Part shown: positions 33,023 to 40,674 of the stretch, in pieces
Position numbering within the stretch: position 1 is the first letter of the stretch
Layout of the letters: every line of letters begins with the position of its first letter
Origin: Pseudomonas palleroniana
GTDB lineage: Bacteria; Pseudomonadota; Gammaproteobacteria; Pseudomonadales; Pseudomonadaceae
NCBI RefSeq assembly: GCF_003031675.1
Contig: NZ_PYWX01000046.1
Coordinates: 18,233 to 82,232 of the forward strand
Reading direction: 5' to 3'
DNA: 64,000 nt
The notes under the pieces: model-generated
Databases searched by the model: none
What the model was told of the DNA's origin: nothing
The model's input: the letters and a program-made list of their open reading frames with translations, nothing else
Position numbers and translations under genes: made by a program

Positions 33023-34153
33023 ATGCACATCCCCGTCAGCATCATCGGCGCAGGCCTGGGCGGTCTCACTTTGGCCCGTGTCCTGCACATCCACGGCATT
33101 ACCGCCACCGTCTATGAAGCTGAGCCATCGGCAAACGCTCGCGCGCAAGGCGGGATGCTCGACATCCACGACTACAACGGCCAACTGGCCTTGCAGGCTG
33201 CGGGTTTGGCTGACGATTTCCGCGCCTTGATTCTGGAGGGGCACGAGGCGACTCGCGTACTTGATTACACAGGCACAATTCTGTTCGACCAACCCGACGA
33301 CGGCAGCGGCGGTCGCCCAGAGGTCATGCGCGGCGAGCTGCGCAAGATGCTTCTGCGCTCACTTCCGGTCGATACCGTGCGTTGGGGCCACAAGGTCAAT
33401 AGCGTGCGCCCCCTCGGCGAAGGCCAGCATGAGGTGACATTCGCCGACGGCTCTCACATTGTCACCAACCTGCTGATAGGTGCGGACGGTGCCTGGTCAA
33501 AGGTCAGGCCGCTGCTCAGCAACGCTATCCCCGAGTACATGGGCCGCTCGCTCATTGAAACCTACCTCTATGACTGCGACGCCCGGCATCCCGCCACAGC
33601 CAACGCGGTCGGTGCCGGTGCGCTGTTCGCACTTCAACCAGGAAAAGGGATCCAGGCACACCGTGAGCCTGACGCCACGCTTCACACCTACATAATGCTC
33701 ACCAAACCGCAAAGCTGGTTTGCCGCCATCGACTTCACCGACCGAGCAGGCGCGGCCGCGCGGATCGCACAGGAGTTTGCAGGCTGGTGCCCTGCCCTCA
33801 CTGCACTGATCACAGAAAGCGATACCGAATGGGTATGGCGCCCGCTTTTTAGTCTGCCGGTTGAACACCGTTGGAATCGAGTGCCTGGAGTCACACTGAT
33901 CGGCGATGCCGCACACCTTGCGGCCCCGAATGGCGAAGGCGCCAACCTGGCCTTATACGACGGGGCCGAACTCGGCAAAGCTATTGCTTCACACCCTGAT
34001 GACGTCGAAACAGCCCTGCACGAATACGAACAGGCCATGTTCCAGCGCAGCGCACGAGTGGCGGCTGAAAGCAATGAACTGCACGAGTTGATCTTTGGTC
34101 ACGAAACACCGCATAGCCTGGTCAGCCTGTTTGAATCACCCCGGGCTTCGTAG
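33023..34153 (+). CDS. FAD-dependent monooxygenase, Tet(X)-like
   Basis: A 376-residue class A flavoprotein hydroxylase. The N-terminal dinucleotide motif is IIGAGLGGLTLARVLHIHG, followed by GGMLDIHDYNGQLALQAAGL, RGELRKMLLRSL, the DG motif GADGAWSKVRPLL and the GD motif VTLIGDAAHLAAPNGEGANL. Length and these motifs are closest to the Tet(X) branch, whose best-known members hydroxylate tetracyclines, but most chromosomal relatives have unknown substrates. The gene is divergent from fecI and shows no link with the SDR gene that follows after 90 bases. Ribosome site is weak (AATAGGTCCACT before ATG). Resistance activity is not implied by the sequence. Confidence 0.82.
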   Translation: MHIPVSIIGAGLGGLTLARVLHIHGITATVYEAEPSANARAQGGMLDIHDYNGQLALQAAGLADDFRALILEGHEATRVLDYTGTILFDQPDDGSGGRPEVMRGELRKMLLRSLPVDTVRWGHKVNSVRPLGEGQHEVTFADGSHIVTNLLIGADGAWSKVRPLLSNAIPEYMGRSLIETYLYDCDARHPATANAVGAGALFALQPGKGIQAHREPDATLHTYIMLTKPQSWFAAIDFTDRAGAAARIAQEFAGWCPALTALITESDTEWVWRPLFSLPVEHRWNRVPGVTLIGDAAHLAAPNGEGANLALYDGAELGKAIASHPDDVETALHEYEQAMFQRSARVAAESNELHELIFGHETPHSLVSLFESPRAS

Positions 34154-34243
34154 ACGCTGCGAGCGCTTTCTTCTCCTGGAAGCTGAACTTGTACGCCGCA
34201 GAGCCTGTCCTCAAAAAGGACTCTCTTCGAACGTGGGTGCGCA

Positions 34244-35044
34244 ATGCAGATTTCCTTGCAGCAACAAGTGGCGCTGGTCACCGGCGCCAGTTCCGGCATC
34301 GGCGCCGGTGCGGCCAAGGCGCTGGCCGAGGCCGGCGCGGCGGTGGTGCTCAACTACAACTCCCAGGCCGCGCCCGCTGAGGCCCTGGCGGCGCAGATCA
34401 ACGCCAGCGGCGGCCGAGCGATGGCCATCGCTGGCGACGTGTCCAAGGAGGCCGACGTTGAACGCCTGTTCGCCCAGACCCTCGACGCCTTCGGCCACCT
34501 CGACATTCTGGTGGCGAACTCCGGCCTGCAAAAAGACGCCAACCTGGTGGACATGAGCCTCGACGACTGGAACACCGTGATCGGCGTCAACCTCACCGGC
34601 CAGTTCCTCTGCGCGCGTGCGGCCGTGCGTATTTTCAATCGCCAGGGTGTACGTGAGGGCGTGTCGCGAGCCGCCGGTAAAATCATCCACATGAGCTCGG
34701 TGCATCAGGTCATTCCGTGGGCCGGCCATGTGAATTACGCGGCGTCCAAGGGCGGCGTGGAAATGCTGATGCGCACCCTCGCCCAGGAAGTCAGTGAGCA
34801 ACGCATCCGCATCAATGGAATCGCGCCGGGGGCGATTCGTACGGCGATCAATCGTGCGGCCACCGAAGGCGCGGCCGAGAAAGAATTGCTCAAGCTGATT
34901 CCCTACGGTCGGGTCGGCGACGTGGAAGATGTAGCCAACGCGGTGGTCTGGCTGGCCAGTGATGCGTCGGACTATGTGGTCGGCAGTACCCTGTTCATCG
35001 ATGGCGGCATGAGCCTTTATCCGGAGTTCCGTGGCAATGGTTGA
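34244..35044 (+). CDS. SDR oxidoreductase (glucose 1-dehydrogenase-like)
   Basis: A 266-residue classical short-chain dehydrogenase: cofactor loop TGASSGIGAGAAKAL (NADP/NAD), NSGLQ (NAG-like), catalytic Ser in IIHMSSVHQ, YAASK for Tyr/Lys, and the C-terminal SDASDYVVGSTLFIDGGMSL. Closest in pattern to glucose 1-dehydrogenases. It ends 8 bases inside the GH15 gene, which suggests coupling: GH15 could release glucose that this enzyme oxidises, an inference from context. A possible AlgU -35 (GAACTT, 34185-34190) lies upstream but without a good -10. Confidence 0.85.
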   Translation: MQISLQQQVALVTGASSGIGAGAAKALAEAGAAVVLNYNSQAAPAEALAAQINASGGRAMAIAGDVSKEADVERLFAQTLDAFGHLDILVANSGLQKDANLVDMSLDDWNTVIGVNLTGQFLCARAAVRIFNRQGVREGVSRAAGKIIHMSSVHQVIPWAGHVNYAASKGGVEMLMRTLAQEVSEQRIRINGIAPGAIRTAINRAATEGAAEKELLKLIPYGRVGDVEDVANAVVWLASDASDYVVGSTLFIDGGMSLYPEFRGNG

Positions 35045-36863
35045 TTTCCAGAACGAACCTCAAAGTGCGATCGATGCCCACGGCATCATTGGCGATATGC
35101 GCAGCGCGGCCTTGGTCAACGACCAAGGCAGCATCGATTTTTTCTGCTGGCCGGAGTTCGACAGCCCGTCGATCTTCTGCGCGCTGCTGGGTACGCCTGA
35201 AGCGGGTGTTTTCCAGCTCACCCCCGACTTGCCCAACGCCCGCCGCGAACAGATCTACCTGCCCGACACCAATGTGCTGCAAACCCGTTGGCTGAGCGAC
35301 GAAGCCGTGGTGGAAATCACCGATCTGTTGACCGTCAGTGAAGAGGTCGACGACTTGCCGCTGCTGATTCGCCGGGTGCGGGTGGTCAGCGGCACGGCGA
35401 CGATTCACCTGCGCTGCGCCGTGCGCCATGACTATGCCCGGGCGCCGACACGCGCCCGCGCCGAAGCGGGCGGCGTGCTGTTCGCTGCCGACGGCCAGCC
35501 CGACCTGCGCCTGGTCGGCAGCCACCCGTTGACTCTCGAAGAGGATTCGGCGGTCGCCCGCTTCAGCCTCAGTCAGGAACAAGGCGCCGAGTTCGTGCTG
35601 GGCGGCGCTGACGATCCACGCGTGACCAACGGCTGTACCGACCTGTACCTGGAACGCACCTTGAAGTTCTGGCGCGGTTGGATTGCCCAATCCAACTACC
35701 GCGGGCGCTGGCGCGAAATGGTCAATCGCTCGGCCCTGGCGTTGAAACTGCTGACCTCGCGTAAACACGGCGCAATCATCGCCGCCGCCACCTTCGGCCT
35801 GCCGGAAACCCCGGGCGGCGAACGTAACTGGGATTATCGCTACACCTGGATCCGAGATGCCTCGTTCACCGTCTACGCCTTTATGCGCCTGGGCTTCGTC
35901 GAGGAAGCCAACGCCTACATGCGCTGGCTCAAGGGCCGGGTCAGTGATTGCTGCAGCCAACCGACCAAAATCAATATCCTCTATGGCATTGACGGGCGCC
36001 AGGAGTTGCCCGAGGTCGAACTGGACCACCTCAGTGGCCATGGCGGCGCCAGGCCGGTACGGGTCGGCAACGAAGCGTTCGATCAGATCCAGCTGGATAT
36101 CTACGGCGAGTTGATGGATGCGGTATACCTGGTCAACAAATACGGTGAAGCCATTTCCCACGAAGGTTGGAAACACACGGTGGAAGTCGTCGATCAGGTC
36201 TGTGAGATCTGGAACCAGAAGGATGTCGGCATCTGGGAGATGCGCGGTGAGCAACATCACTTTCTGCATTCACGGCTGATGTGCTGGGTTGCCCTGGACC
36301 GCGCGATCCGCCTGGCCTCCAAACGCTCGCTGCCCGCCCCCTTCGCACGCTGGGACCAGACCCGCCAGGCGATCTACGCCGATATCTGGAGTAACTTCTG
36401 GAACGAAGAACGCGGGCATTTTGTGCAGCACATCGGCAGCACGGCGCTGGACGGTTCGATGCTGTTGATGCCGCTGGTGCGCTTTGTCGCCGCCACCGAC
36501 CCGCGTTGGTTGTCGACCCTGGAAGCGATCCAGAAAAGCCTGGTCCGCGACGGCATGGTGTACCGCTATCGCAACGACGACAGCCAGATCGACGGCCTGC
36601 AAGGGACCGAAGGCGCGTTTGTGGCGTGCTCGTTCTGGTATGTCGAATGTTTGGCTCGCGCAGGGCAAGTGGAAAAGGCCCATCTGGAGTTCGAACAATT
36701 GCTGCGCTACGCCAACCCGTTGGGCTTGTATGCCGAAGAGTTCGACGGCCAGGCCCGGCATTTGGGTAACACGCCGCAGGCATTGAGCCATTTGGCGCTG
36801 ATCAGTGCGGCGACGTTTCTGGATCGTAAGCTCAGCGGGGTGAAAACTGTCTGGCAGCCCTGA
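35037..36863 (+). CDS. Glycoside hydrolase family 15 protein (glucoamylase/trehalase-like)
   Basis: A 608-residue GH15 enzyme: an N-terminal beta domain (GIIGDMRSAALVNDQGSIDF, FDSPSIFCALL) followed by an (alpha/alpha)6 barrel with ERNWDYRYTWIRDASFT, the acid loop NEAFDQIQLDIYGE and QGTEGAFVACSFWYVE, where GTEGAF carries the second catalytic Glu. Members hydrolyse alpha-linked glucans or trehalose. No signal peptide, so it acts in the cytoplasm. The ATG at 35037 overlaps the SDR stop by 8 bases; a GTG at 35031 is also possible. GGAG lies just upstream. Confidence 0.88.
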   Translation: MVDFQNEPQSAIDAHGIIGDMRSAALVNDQGSIDFFCWPEFDSPSIFCALLGTPEAGVFQLTPDLPNARREQIYLPDTNVLQTRWLSDEAVVEITDLLTVSEEVDDLPLLIRRVRVVSGTATIHLRCAVRHDYARAPTRARAEAGGVLFAADGQPDLRLVGSHPLTLEEDSAVARFSLSQEQGAEFVLGGADDPRVTNGCTDLYLERTLKFWRGWIAQSNYRGRWREMVNRSALALKLLTSRKHGAIIAAATFGLPETPGGERNWDYRYTWIRDASFTVYAFMRLGFVEEANAYMRWLKGRVSDCCSQPTKINILYGIDGRQELPEVELDHLSGHGGARPVRVGNEAFDQIQLDIYGELMDAVYLVNKYGEAISHEGWKHTVEVVDQVCEIWNQKDVGIWEMRGEQHHFLHSRLMCWVALDRAIRLASKRSLPAPFARWDQTRQAIYADIWSNFWNEERGHFVQHIGSTALDGSMLLMPLVRFVAATDPRWLSTLEAIQKSLVRDGMVYRYRNDDSQIDGLQGTEGAFVACSFWYVECLARAGQVEKAHLEFEQLLRYANPLGLYAEEFDGQARHLGNTPQALSHLALISAATFLDRKLSGVKTVWQP

Positions 36864-36912
36864 TGTTTCGTCTAGAGTCTGAAAACCTTCGGCCCACTCA
36901 TCGGAGCCCCCC

Positions 36913-37839
36913 ATGACCTCGACCGCTGCGCTGTTCTATGTCCGTACGTCCATGCTCGATGTGGCCTATGAAGCCCAGGGCCCGCTTGATGGCGAGCCCG
37001 TGATCCTGCTGCATGGCTTCCCCTATGACCCTCGCGGCTACGATGAGATTGCACCGGTACTCGCCGAGCGCGGCTATCGGGTGCTGGTGCCCTACCTGCG
37101 CGGTTATGGTCCGACGCGGTTTATCCACGATCAGGTGATGCGCTCCGGGCAGCAGGCGGCGCTGGCCAAGGATCTGCTGGACTTCATGGACGCGTTGTCT
37201 ATCCCGCAAGCGACACTGGCCGGTTACGACTGGGGCGGGCGGGCGGCGTGTATTGTCGCGGCGCTGTGGCCCGAACGCGTGCGCGGGCTGGTGACGGGGG
37301 ATGGCTACAACATCCAGGACATCGCCCGCTCGCTTACGCCGCGTGCACCGCAGACGGAGCATCGGTTGTGGTACCAGTACTATTTTCACACCCCGCGTGG
37401 CGTGGAGGGGCTGACGGCCAATCGCCGTGAGCTGTGCGAACTGCTGTGGCGGCTGTGGTCACCGACCTGGGCCGAGGGTCCGGGCCTCTACGGCCAGACC
37501 GCGCCATCGTTTGATAACCCGGACTTTGTCGAGGTGGTGATTCATTCCTACCGCCACCGTTTCATGTACGCACCCGGCGATCCGGCGCTGGAAACCATCG
37601 AGCAGGCGCTGGCGCTGCAACCACCGATTTCGGTGCCGAGTATTTCGCTGTGCGGTGCCGATGATGGTGTGGGGCCTCCTGCGGTGGAGGATGACGATGT
37701 GGCGCACTTCAGCGGTTTTTACCGGCGTGAAGTCTTGCCCGGCGTGGGCCACAACATCCCACAGGAAGCGCCGCAGGCGACCCTGGCGGCGTTGCTGGAA
37801 TTGCTCGCTTACGACACCGGTGAAAAGCGTTCACGGTAA
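36913..37839 (+). CDS. Alpha/beta hydrolase, epoxide-hydrolase-like
   Basis: A 308-residue alpha/beta hydrolase. The oxyanion motif is LLHGFPYDP, the nucleophile elbow is AGYDWGGRAACI (Asp as nucleophile, as in epoxide hydrolases and haloalkane dehalogenases), and the base is in LPGVGHNIPQEAP. A cap domain covers about residues 130-215. Cytoplasmic; substrate unknown. GGAG lies 6 bases before the ATG. The last 31 bases overlap the 3' end of the convergent GlxA-type regulator gene. Confidence 0.85.
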   Translation: MTSTAALFYVRTSMLDVAYEAQGPLDGEPVILLHGFPYDPRGYDEIAPVLAERGYRVLVPYLRGYGPTRFIHDQVMRSGQQAALAKDLLDFMDALSIPQATLAGYDWGGRAACIVAALWPERVRGLVTGDGYNIQDIARSLTPRAPQTEHRLWYQYYFHTPRGVEGLTANRRELCELLWRLWSPTWAEGPGLYGQTAPSFDNPDFVEVVIHSYRHRFMYAPGDPALETIEQALALQPPISVPSISLCGADDGVGPPAVEDDDVAHFSGFYRREVLPGVGHNIPQEAPQATLAALLELLAYDTGEKRSR

Positions 37840-38777
37840 GCCTGGGGCGTCACCGCCAGCGCCCGTAAAAAGCTGCGACGCAGGGTTTCTTCACTACCGA
37901 ACCCGCATTGCACGGCGATGCGTTTGATCGGCAGCGTGCTGTCGGCCAACTGCCGGCGAGCGGCTTCCACACGGATCAGTTCGACCGCTCGCGCCGGGGT
38001 CTGGCCGGTTTCAGCACGGTAGTGGCGGACAAAACTGCGTTCACTCATGCACGCCTTGGCGGCCAGGGTTGAGAGGTTGAGGTCCAGGTTCAGGTTGTCC
38101 GCGATCCAGGCGTGCAACTCGGCAAAACGGCTATCGCCTTTTTGCAGGGACAGCGCCACGCTGAACTGCGATTGCCCACCCGGACGCTTGAGGAAAACCA
38201 CCAGATGCCGCGCGACCTCCATGGCAACGGCGCGCCCCAGGTCCTCCTCCACCAGCGCCAGGCACAGGTCGATACCGGCGGTCACACCGGCAGAGGTCCA
38301 TACCGAGCCCTGCTGGATGAAAATCGGATTGGACTCCACCGTCAGCGCAGGAAACTTGCGCGCCAGTTCTTCGCAGCGGGTCCAGTGGGTGGCCACGCGG
38401 CGGCCGTCGAGCACGCCACTGGCGGCCAGCAGGAAAGCCCCGGTACACACCGAGGCCATGCGTCGGGTGTGTCGGGCTTTTTCGCGTACCCAGTCGACCA
38501 GCACCGGATCCTCGGCAGCCCCGTAAACGCCCCAGCCACCGGCGATCACCAGGGTATCGACGGGCTTATCGGCCGGTGGCAGCGGTTCGGCCACCAGCGC
38601 CAGGCCGGCGGAGGTCGTGACCGGCGCGGCCTGGGCAGCGATCACCGACACCGCGTAGGGCAACGGTAGCCCGCGCTGCCGGGCAAGATCGTTGGTCGAG
38701 GCGAACACCTGCAACGGCCCGGTGACATCGAGCACCTGTGCATTTTCGAAAGCGAGGACGTGGATGATTTTGGGCAT
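37809..38777 (-). CDS. GlxA-family transcriptional regulator (DJ-1/PfpI + AraC domains)
   Basis: A 322-residue regulator. Residues 1-190 form a DJ-1/PfpI-like sensor domain (FENAQVLDVTGPLQVF, IAGGWGVYGA, SVCTGAFLLAASGVLDGRRVATHW); residues 225-322 form an AraC helix-turn-helix pair (LSTLAAKACMSERSFVRHY and IKRIAVQCGFGSEETLRRSF). It is divergent from isonitrile hydratase, whose product has the same DJ-1 fold, so it probably controls that gene in response to a related small molecule. The ATG at 38777 fits the family; an upstream TTG in frame would extend it by 13 unrelated residues. Confidence 0.85.
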   Translation of the reverse strand: MPKIIHVLAFENAQVLDVTGPLQVFASTNDLARQRGLPLPYAVSVIAAQAAPVTTSAGLALVAEPLPPADKPVDTLVIAGGWGVYGAAEDPVLVDWVREKARHTRRMASVCTGAFLLAASGVLDGRRVATHWTRCEELARKFPALTVESNPIFIQQGSVWTSAGVTAGIDLCLALVEEDLGRAVAMEVARHLVVFLKRPGGQSQFSVALSLQKGDSRFAELHAWIADNLNLDLNLSTLAAKACMSERSFVRHYRAETGQTPARAVELIRVEAARRQLADSTLPIKRIAVQCGFGSEETLRRSFLRALAVTPQAYRERFSPVS

Positions 38778-38780
38778 GAT

Positions 38781-38815
38781 TGGCGTGATCTGTGGGCTCA
38801 ATGGCGTATGCGCCA
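38781..38815. promoter_or_regulatory. Candidate operator between regulator and inhA
   Basis: TGGCGT occurs at 38781 and again at 38802, 21 bases apart (two helix turns), the usual arrangement for AraC-family sites. The second copy also forms the small palindrome TGGCG-TATG-CGCCA (38802-38815). It lies in the 90-base divergent promoter region. Confidence 0.45.
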
Positions 38816-38867
38816 AAGCCTAGGCCTCTAGAGTGAAGCTGTCCACCCCTCTTCTGGAGCTTTATCC

Positions 38868-39548
38868 ATGACTTTGCAGATCGGCTTTCTGTTGTTCCCC
38901 GGCGTCCAGCAACTAGACCTGACCGGCCCCTACGACGTGTTGGGCGCACTGCCGGATGTGCAACTGCACCTTGTGTGGAAAGACCTGGCGCCGGTCACCT
39001 CCAGCACCGGCATGGTCTTCACACCGACCATGAGCTATGCCGATTGTCCGCGCCTGGATGTGGTTTGCGTGCCCGGTGGCACCGGCGTTGGCGCATTGAT
39101 GGAAGACCCACAGACCCTGGATTTTCTCAAGGAGCAGGCCCATACGGCGCGCTATGTGACGTCGGTGTGCACCGGCTCCCTGGTGCTCGGTGCGGCGGGT
39201 CTGCTGCGCGGTCGCAAGGCCACCACCCATTGGGCCTATCACCACCTGCTTGCGCCGCTGGGGGCAATCCCGGTGCAGGCACGTGTAGTGCGTGACGGCA
39301 ACTTGTTCACCGGAGGCGGCATCACTGCCGGGATCGACTTTGCCTTGACCCTGGCTGCGGAGTTGTACGACGAGGACGTCGCCCAGTTGGTCCAGCTGCA
39401 GATTGAATACGCGCCAGCGCCGCCGTTCGACGCCGGCAACCCGAACACCGCGCCCGAGGCAGTGCTGGAGGAAGCTCGAAAACGCACGGCCGAGCCGCGT
39501 CGGGTGCGGGGTGAAATTGTCGCCCGGGCAGCCGCACGGTTGCGCTGA
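38868..39548 (+). CDS. inhA: Isonitrile hydratase
   Basis: A 226-residue DJ-1/PfpI-superfamily enzyme that hydrates isonitriles to N-substituted formamides. It matches the P. putida N19-2 InhA from the first residues (LQIGFLLFPGVQQLDLTGPY) through the catalytic cysteine elbow YVTSVCTGSLVLGAAGLL (Cys about 101) and the VVRDGNLFTGGGITAGIDF segment. Length also fits (228 in P. putida). GGAG lies 8 bases before the ATG. A GlxA-type regulator is transcribed away from the shared promoter region. Confidence 0.92.
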   Translation: MTLQIGFLLFPGVQQLDLTGPYDVLGALPDVQLHLVWKDLAPVTSSTGMVFTPTMSYADCPRLDVVCVPGGTGVGALMEDPQTLDFLKEQAHTARYVTSVCTGSLVLGAAGLLRGRKATTHWAYHHLLAPLGAIPVQARVVRDGNLFTGGGITAGIDFALTLAAELYDEDVAQLVQLQIEYAPAPPFDAGNPNTAPEAVLEEARKRTAEPRRVRGEIVARAAARLR

Positions 39549-39557
39549 CAGCGGTGC

Positions 39558-40187
39558 TCAGGCCGGACGTGACATTAACGCCAAGCGCGCAGCCAATAGC
39601 ATCAGCACCGTCGCCAGGCCCCATTGCTGGAGCCTGGCGCTCTGGCCGGCTCCAGCAAACAAGCGGCTGAGCGCACCGCCAAACACCCCCAGCAATCCAT
39701 GAAACACGCCGGCAATCACGGTCAGAACACACCCCAGCACCAACAGTTGTATCGCAATGGAGCCGGCCTCGGGCCTGACGAACTGGGGCAGGAACACCAT
39801 GAAAAACAGCAGCGCCTTCGGATTGAGCAAACTGTTGAGCATGGCCTGCAGGAACACCTGGCCCAAGCGCACATGACGAACCTGGGCCAAGTCCAGGCTG
39901 GCCTTTTTTTGCAACGTCTTGTACGCCAGCCACAACAGATAGATCACCCCGGCATAGCGAATCAAATCAAACGCAGGCGGCCAACTGGCGACCAGTGCGG
40001 TCAAGCCGGTGGCGGTCAAAACCGTCAGGAGTAAATCCGCGACGCAGATCCCCAGGCTCGAAGCCACGCCACCGCGCCAGCCATAACTCACGCCGTGACT
40101 GATCACAAAAGCCATGTTCGGCCCCGGAGACAACAGCAACAGTAAGACCGCGCCTGAAAAAACTGCCAGGGTTGCCAAATCGATCAT
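39558..40187 (-). CDS. LysE/RhtB family amino-acid exporter
   Basis: A 209-residue inner-membrane protein with six hydrophobic segments. The family signature LLLLLSPGPNMAFVISHGVSYGWRGGVAS is at the N-terminus, followed by GVIYLLWLAYKTLQKKA and LNPKALLFFMVFLPQFV. It probably exports an amino acid or derivative. The ATG at 40187 is used here; an in-frame GTG two codons upstream is possible. It stands alone, convergent with inhA. Confidence 0.88.
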   Translation of the reverse strand: MIDLATLAVFSGAVLLLLLSPGPNMAFVISHGVSYGWRGGVASSLGICVADLLLTVLTATGLTALVASWPPAFDLIRYAGVIYLLWLAYKTLQKKASLDLAQVRHVRLGQVFLQAMLNSLLNPKALLFFMVFLPQFVRPEAGSIAIQLLVLGCVLTVIAGVFHGLLGVFGGALSRLFAGAGQSARLQQWGLATVLMLLAARLALMSRPA

Positions 40188-40434
40188 GCTCACGCCGTCC
40201 AGTCAGGAAAGCTTACAGACTAAGTGGCTGACCTTGCGCCTACAAAAAATTGTGCTGGATACATTCTTCCCGGCCCATCATGTCGGCAGAACACGCAACA
40301 CGCTCCGCCTGCCCCCTTTTCCTACCTCTAGTTAGAAAAAGGTTTCCGATTTGTACAGGAAAACTCCCACATTTGTTTCTACACTCCAAATCACACCCGA
40401 CATCAGACGGAATCGGACAAGGAGTGCCAATAAA

Positions 40435-40515
40435 ATGACAGATAAAAATTATTTAGAATGCCTAGATTTTGAAAAACGCAAAATGGTCAAGTTATTGACT
40501 AATGCTCGAAAATAA
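40435..40515 (+). CDS. 26-codon leader ORF upstream of pslA
   Basis: A complete small frame of 26 codons (MTDKNYLECLDFEKRKMVKL and six more residues) with a good ribosome site AAGGAG 9 bases upstream. It is AT-rich and charged, unlike the GC-rich psl genes, and is not long enough for a domain. It could be a leader peptide that couples translation to operon expression, a small protein, or chance. A FleQ-like palindrome lies inside its last codons, and GGA motifs overlap its ribosome site. Confidence 0.45.
   Translation: MTDKNYLECLDFEKRKMVKLLTNARK
40486..40499. promoter_or_regulatory. FleQ-box-like palindrome
   Basis: GTCAAGTTATTGAC: both half sites GTCAA and TTGAC match the FleQ consensus GTCAATAAATTGAC exactly, with 11 of 14 bases identical overall. 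It lies 176 bases upstream of pslA. FleQ represses or activates psl/pel genes in P. aeruginosa depending on c-di-GMP. Confidence 0.55.
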
Positions 40516-40674
40516 AACATCCTTCAACGACTGCCCCCACCGATCTCCTTCATTTGGCTGGCTCCACGTGAATGGAATGGTTGCGTTTGACACAGAGTAG
40601 CCGTCGTTCGACTTGCCCCTGATAGCAGCCCGCTGCCTATCGGACCAACTCTCGAACATTGAGCTTGGAGTGCG

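Larger units (their letters stand above)
40188..40674. other. Long leader/promoter region of the psl operon
   Basis: About 490 bases between the LysE gene and pslA. Three GGA motifs spaced exactly 6 bases apart (40409, 40415, 40421), the last being the ribosome site of a 26-codon ORF, look like an RsmA/CsrA target; further GGA motifs (for example 40641 and 40667) lie near the pslA start. A FleQ-like palindrome lies at 40486. No intrinsic terminator was found between the small ORF and pslA. Promoter hexamers could not be placed with confidence. Confidence 0.5.

Noticed and set aside
34185..34212. Possible AlgU (sigma-22) promoter before the SDR gene
   Set aside because: GAACTT -35 is exact, but the spacing-appropriate -10 (TCCTC) is a poor match to TCTGA.
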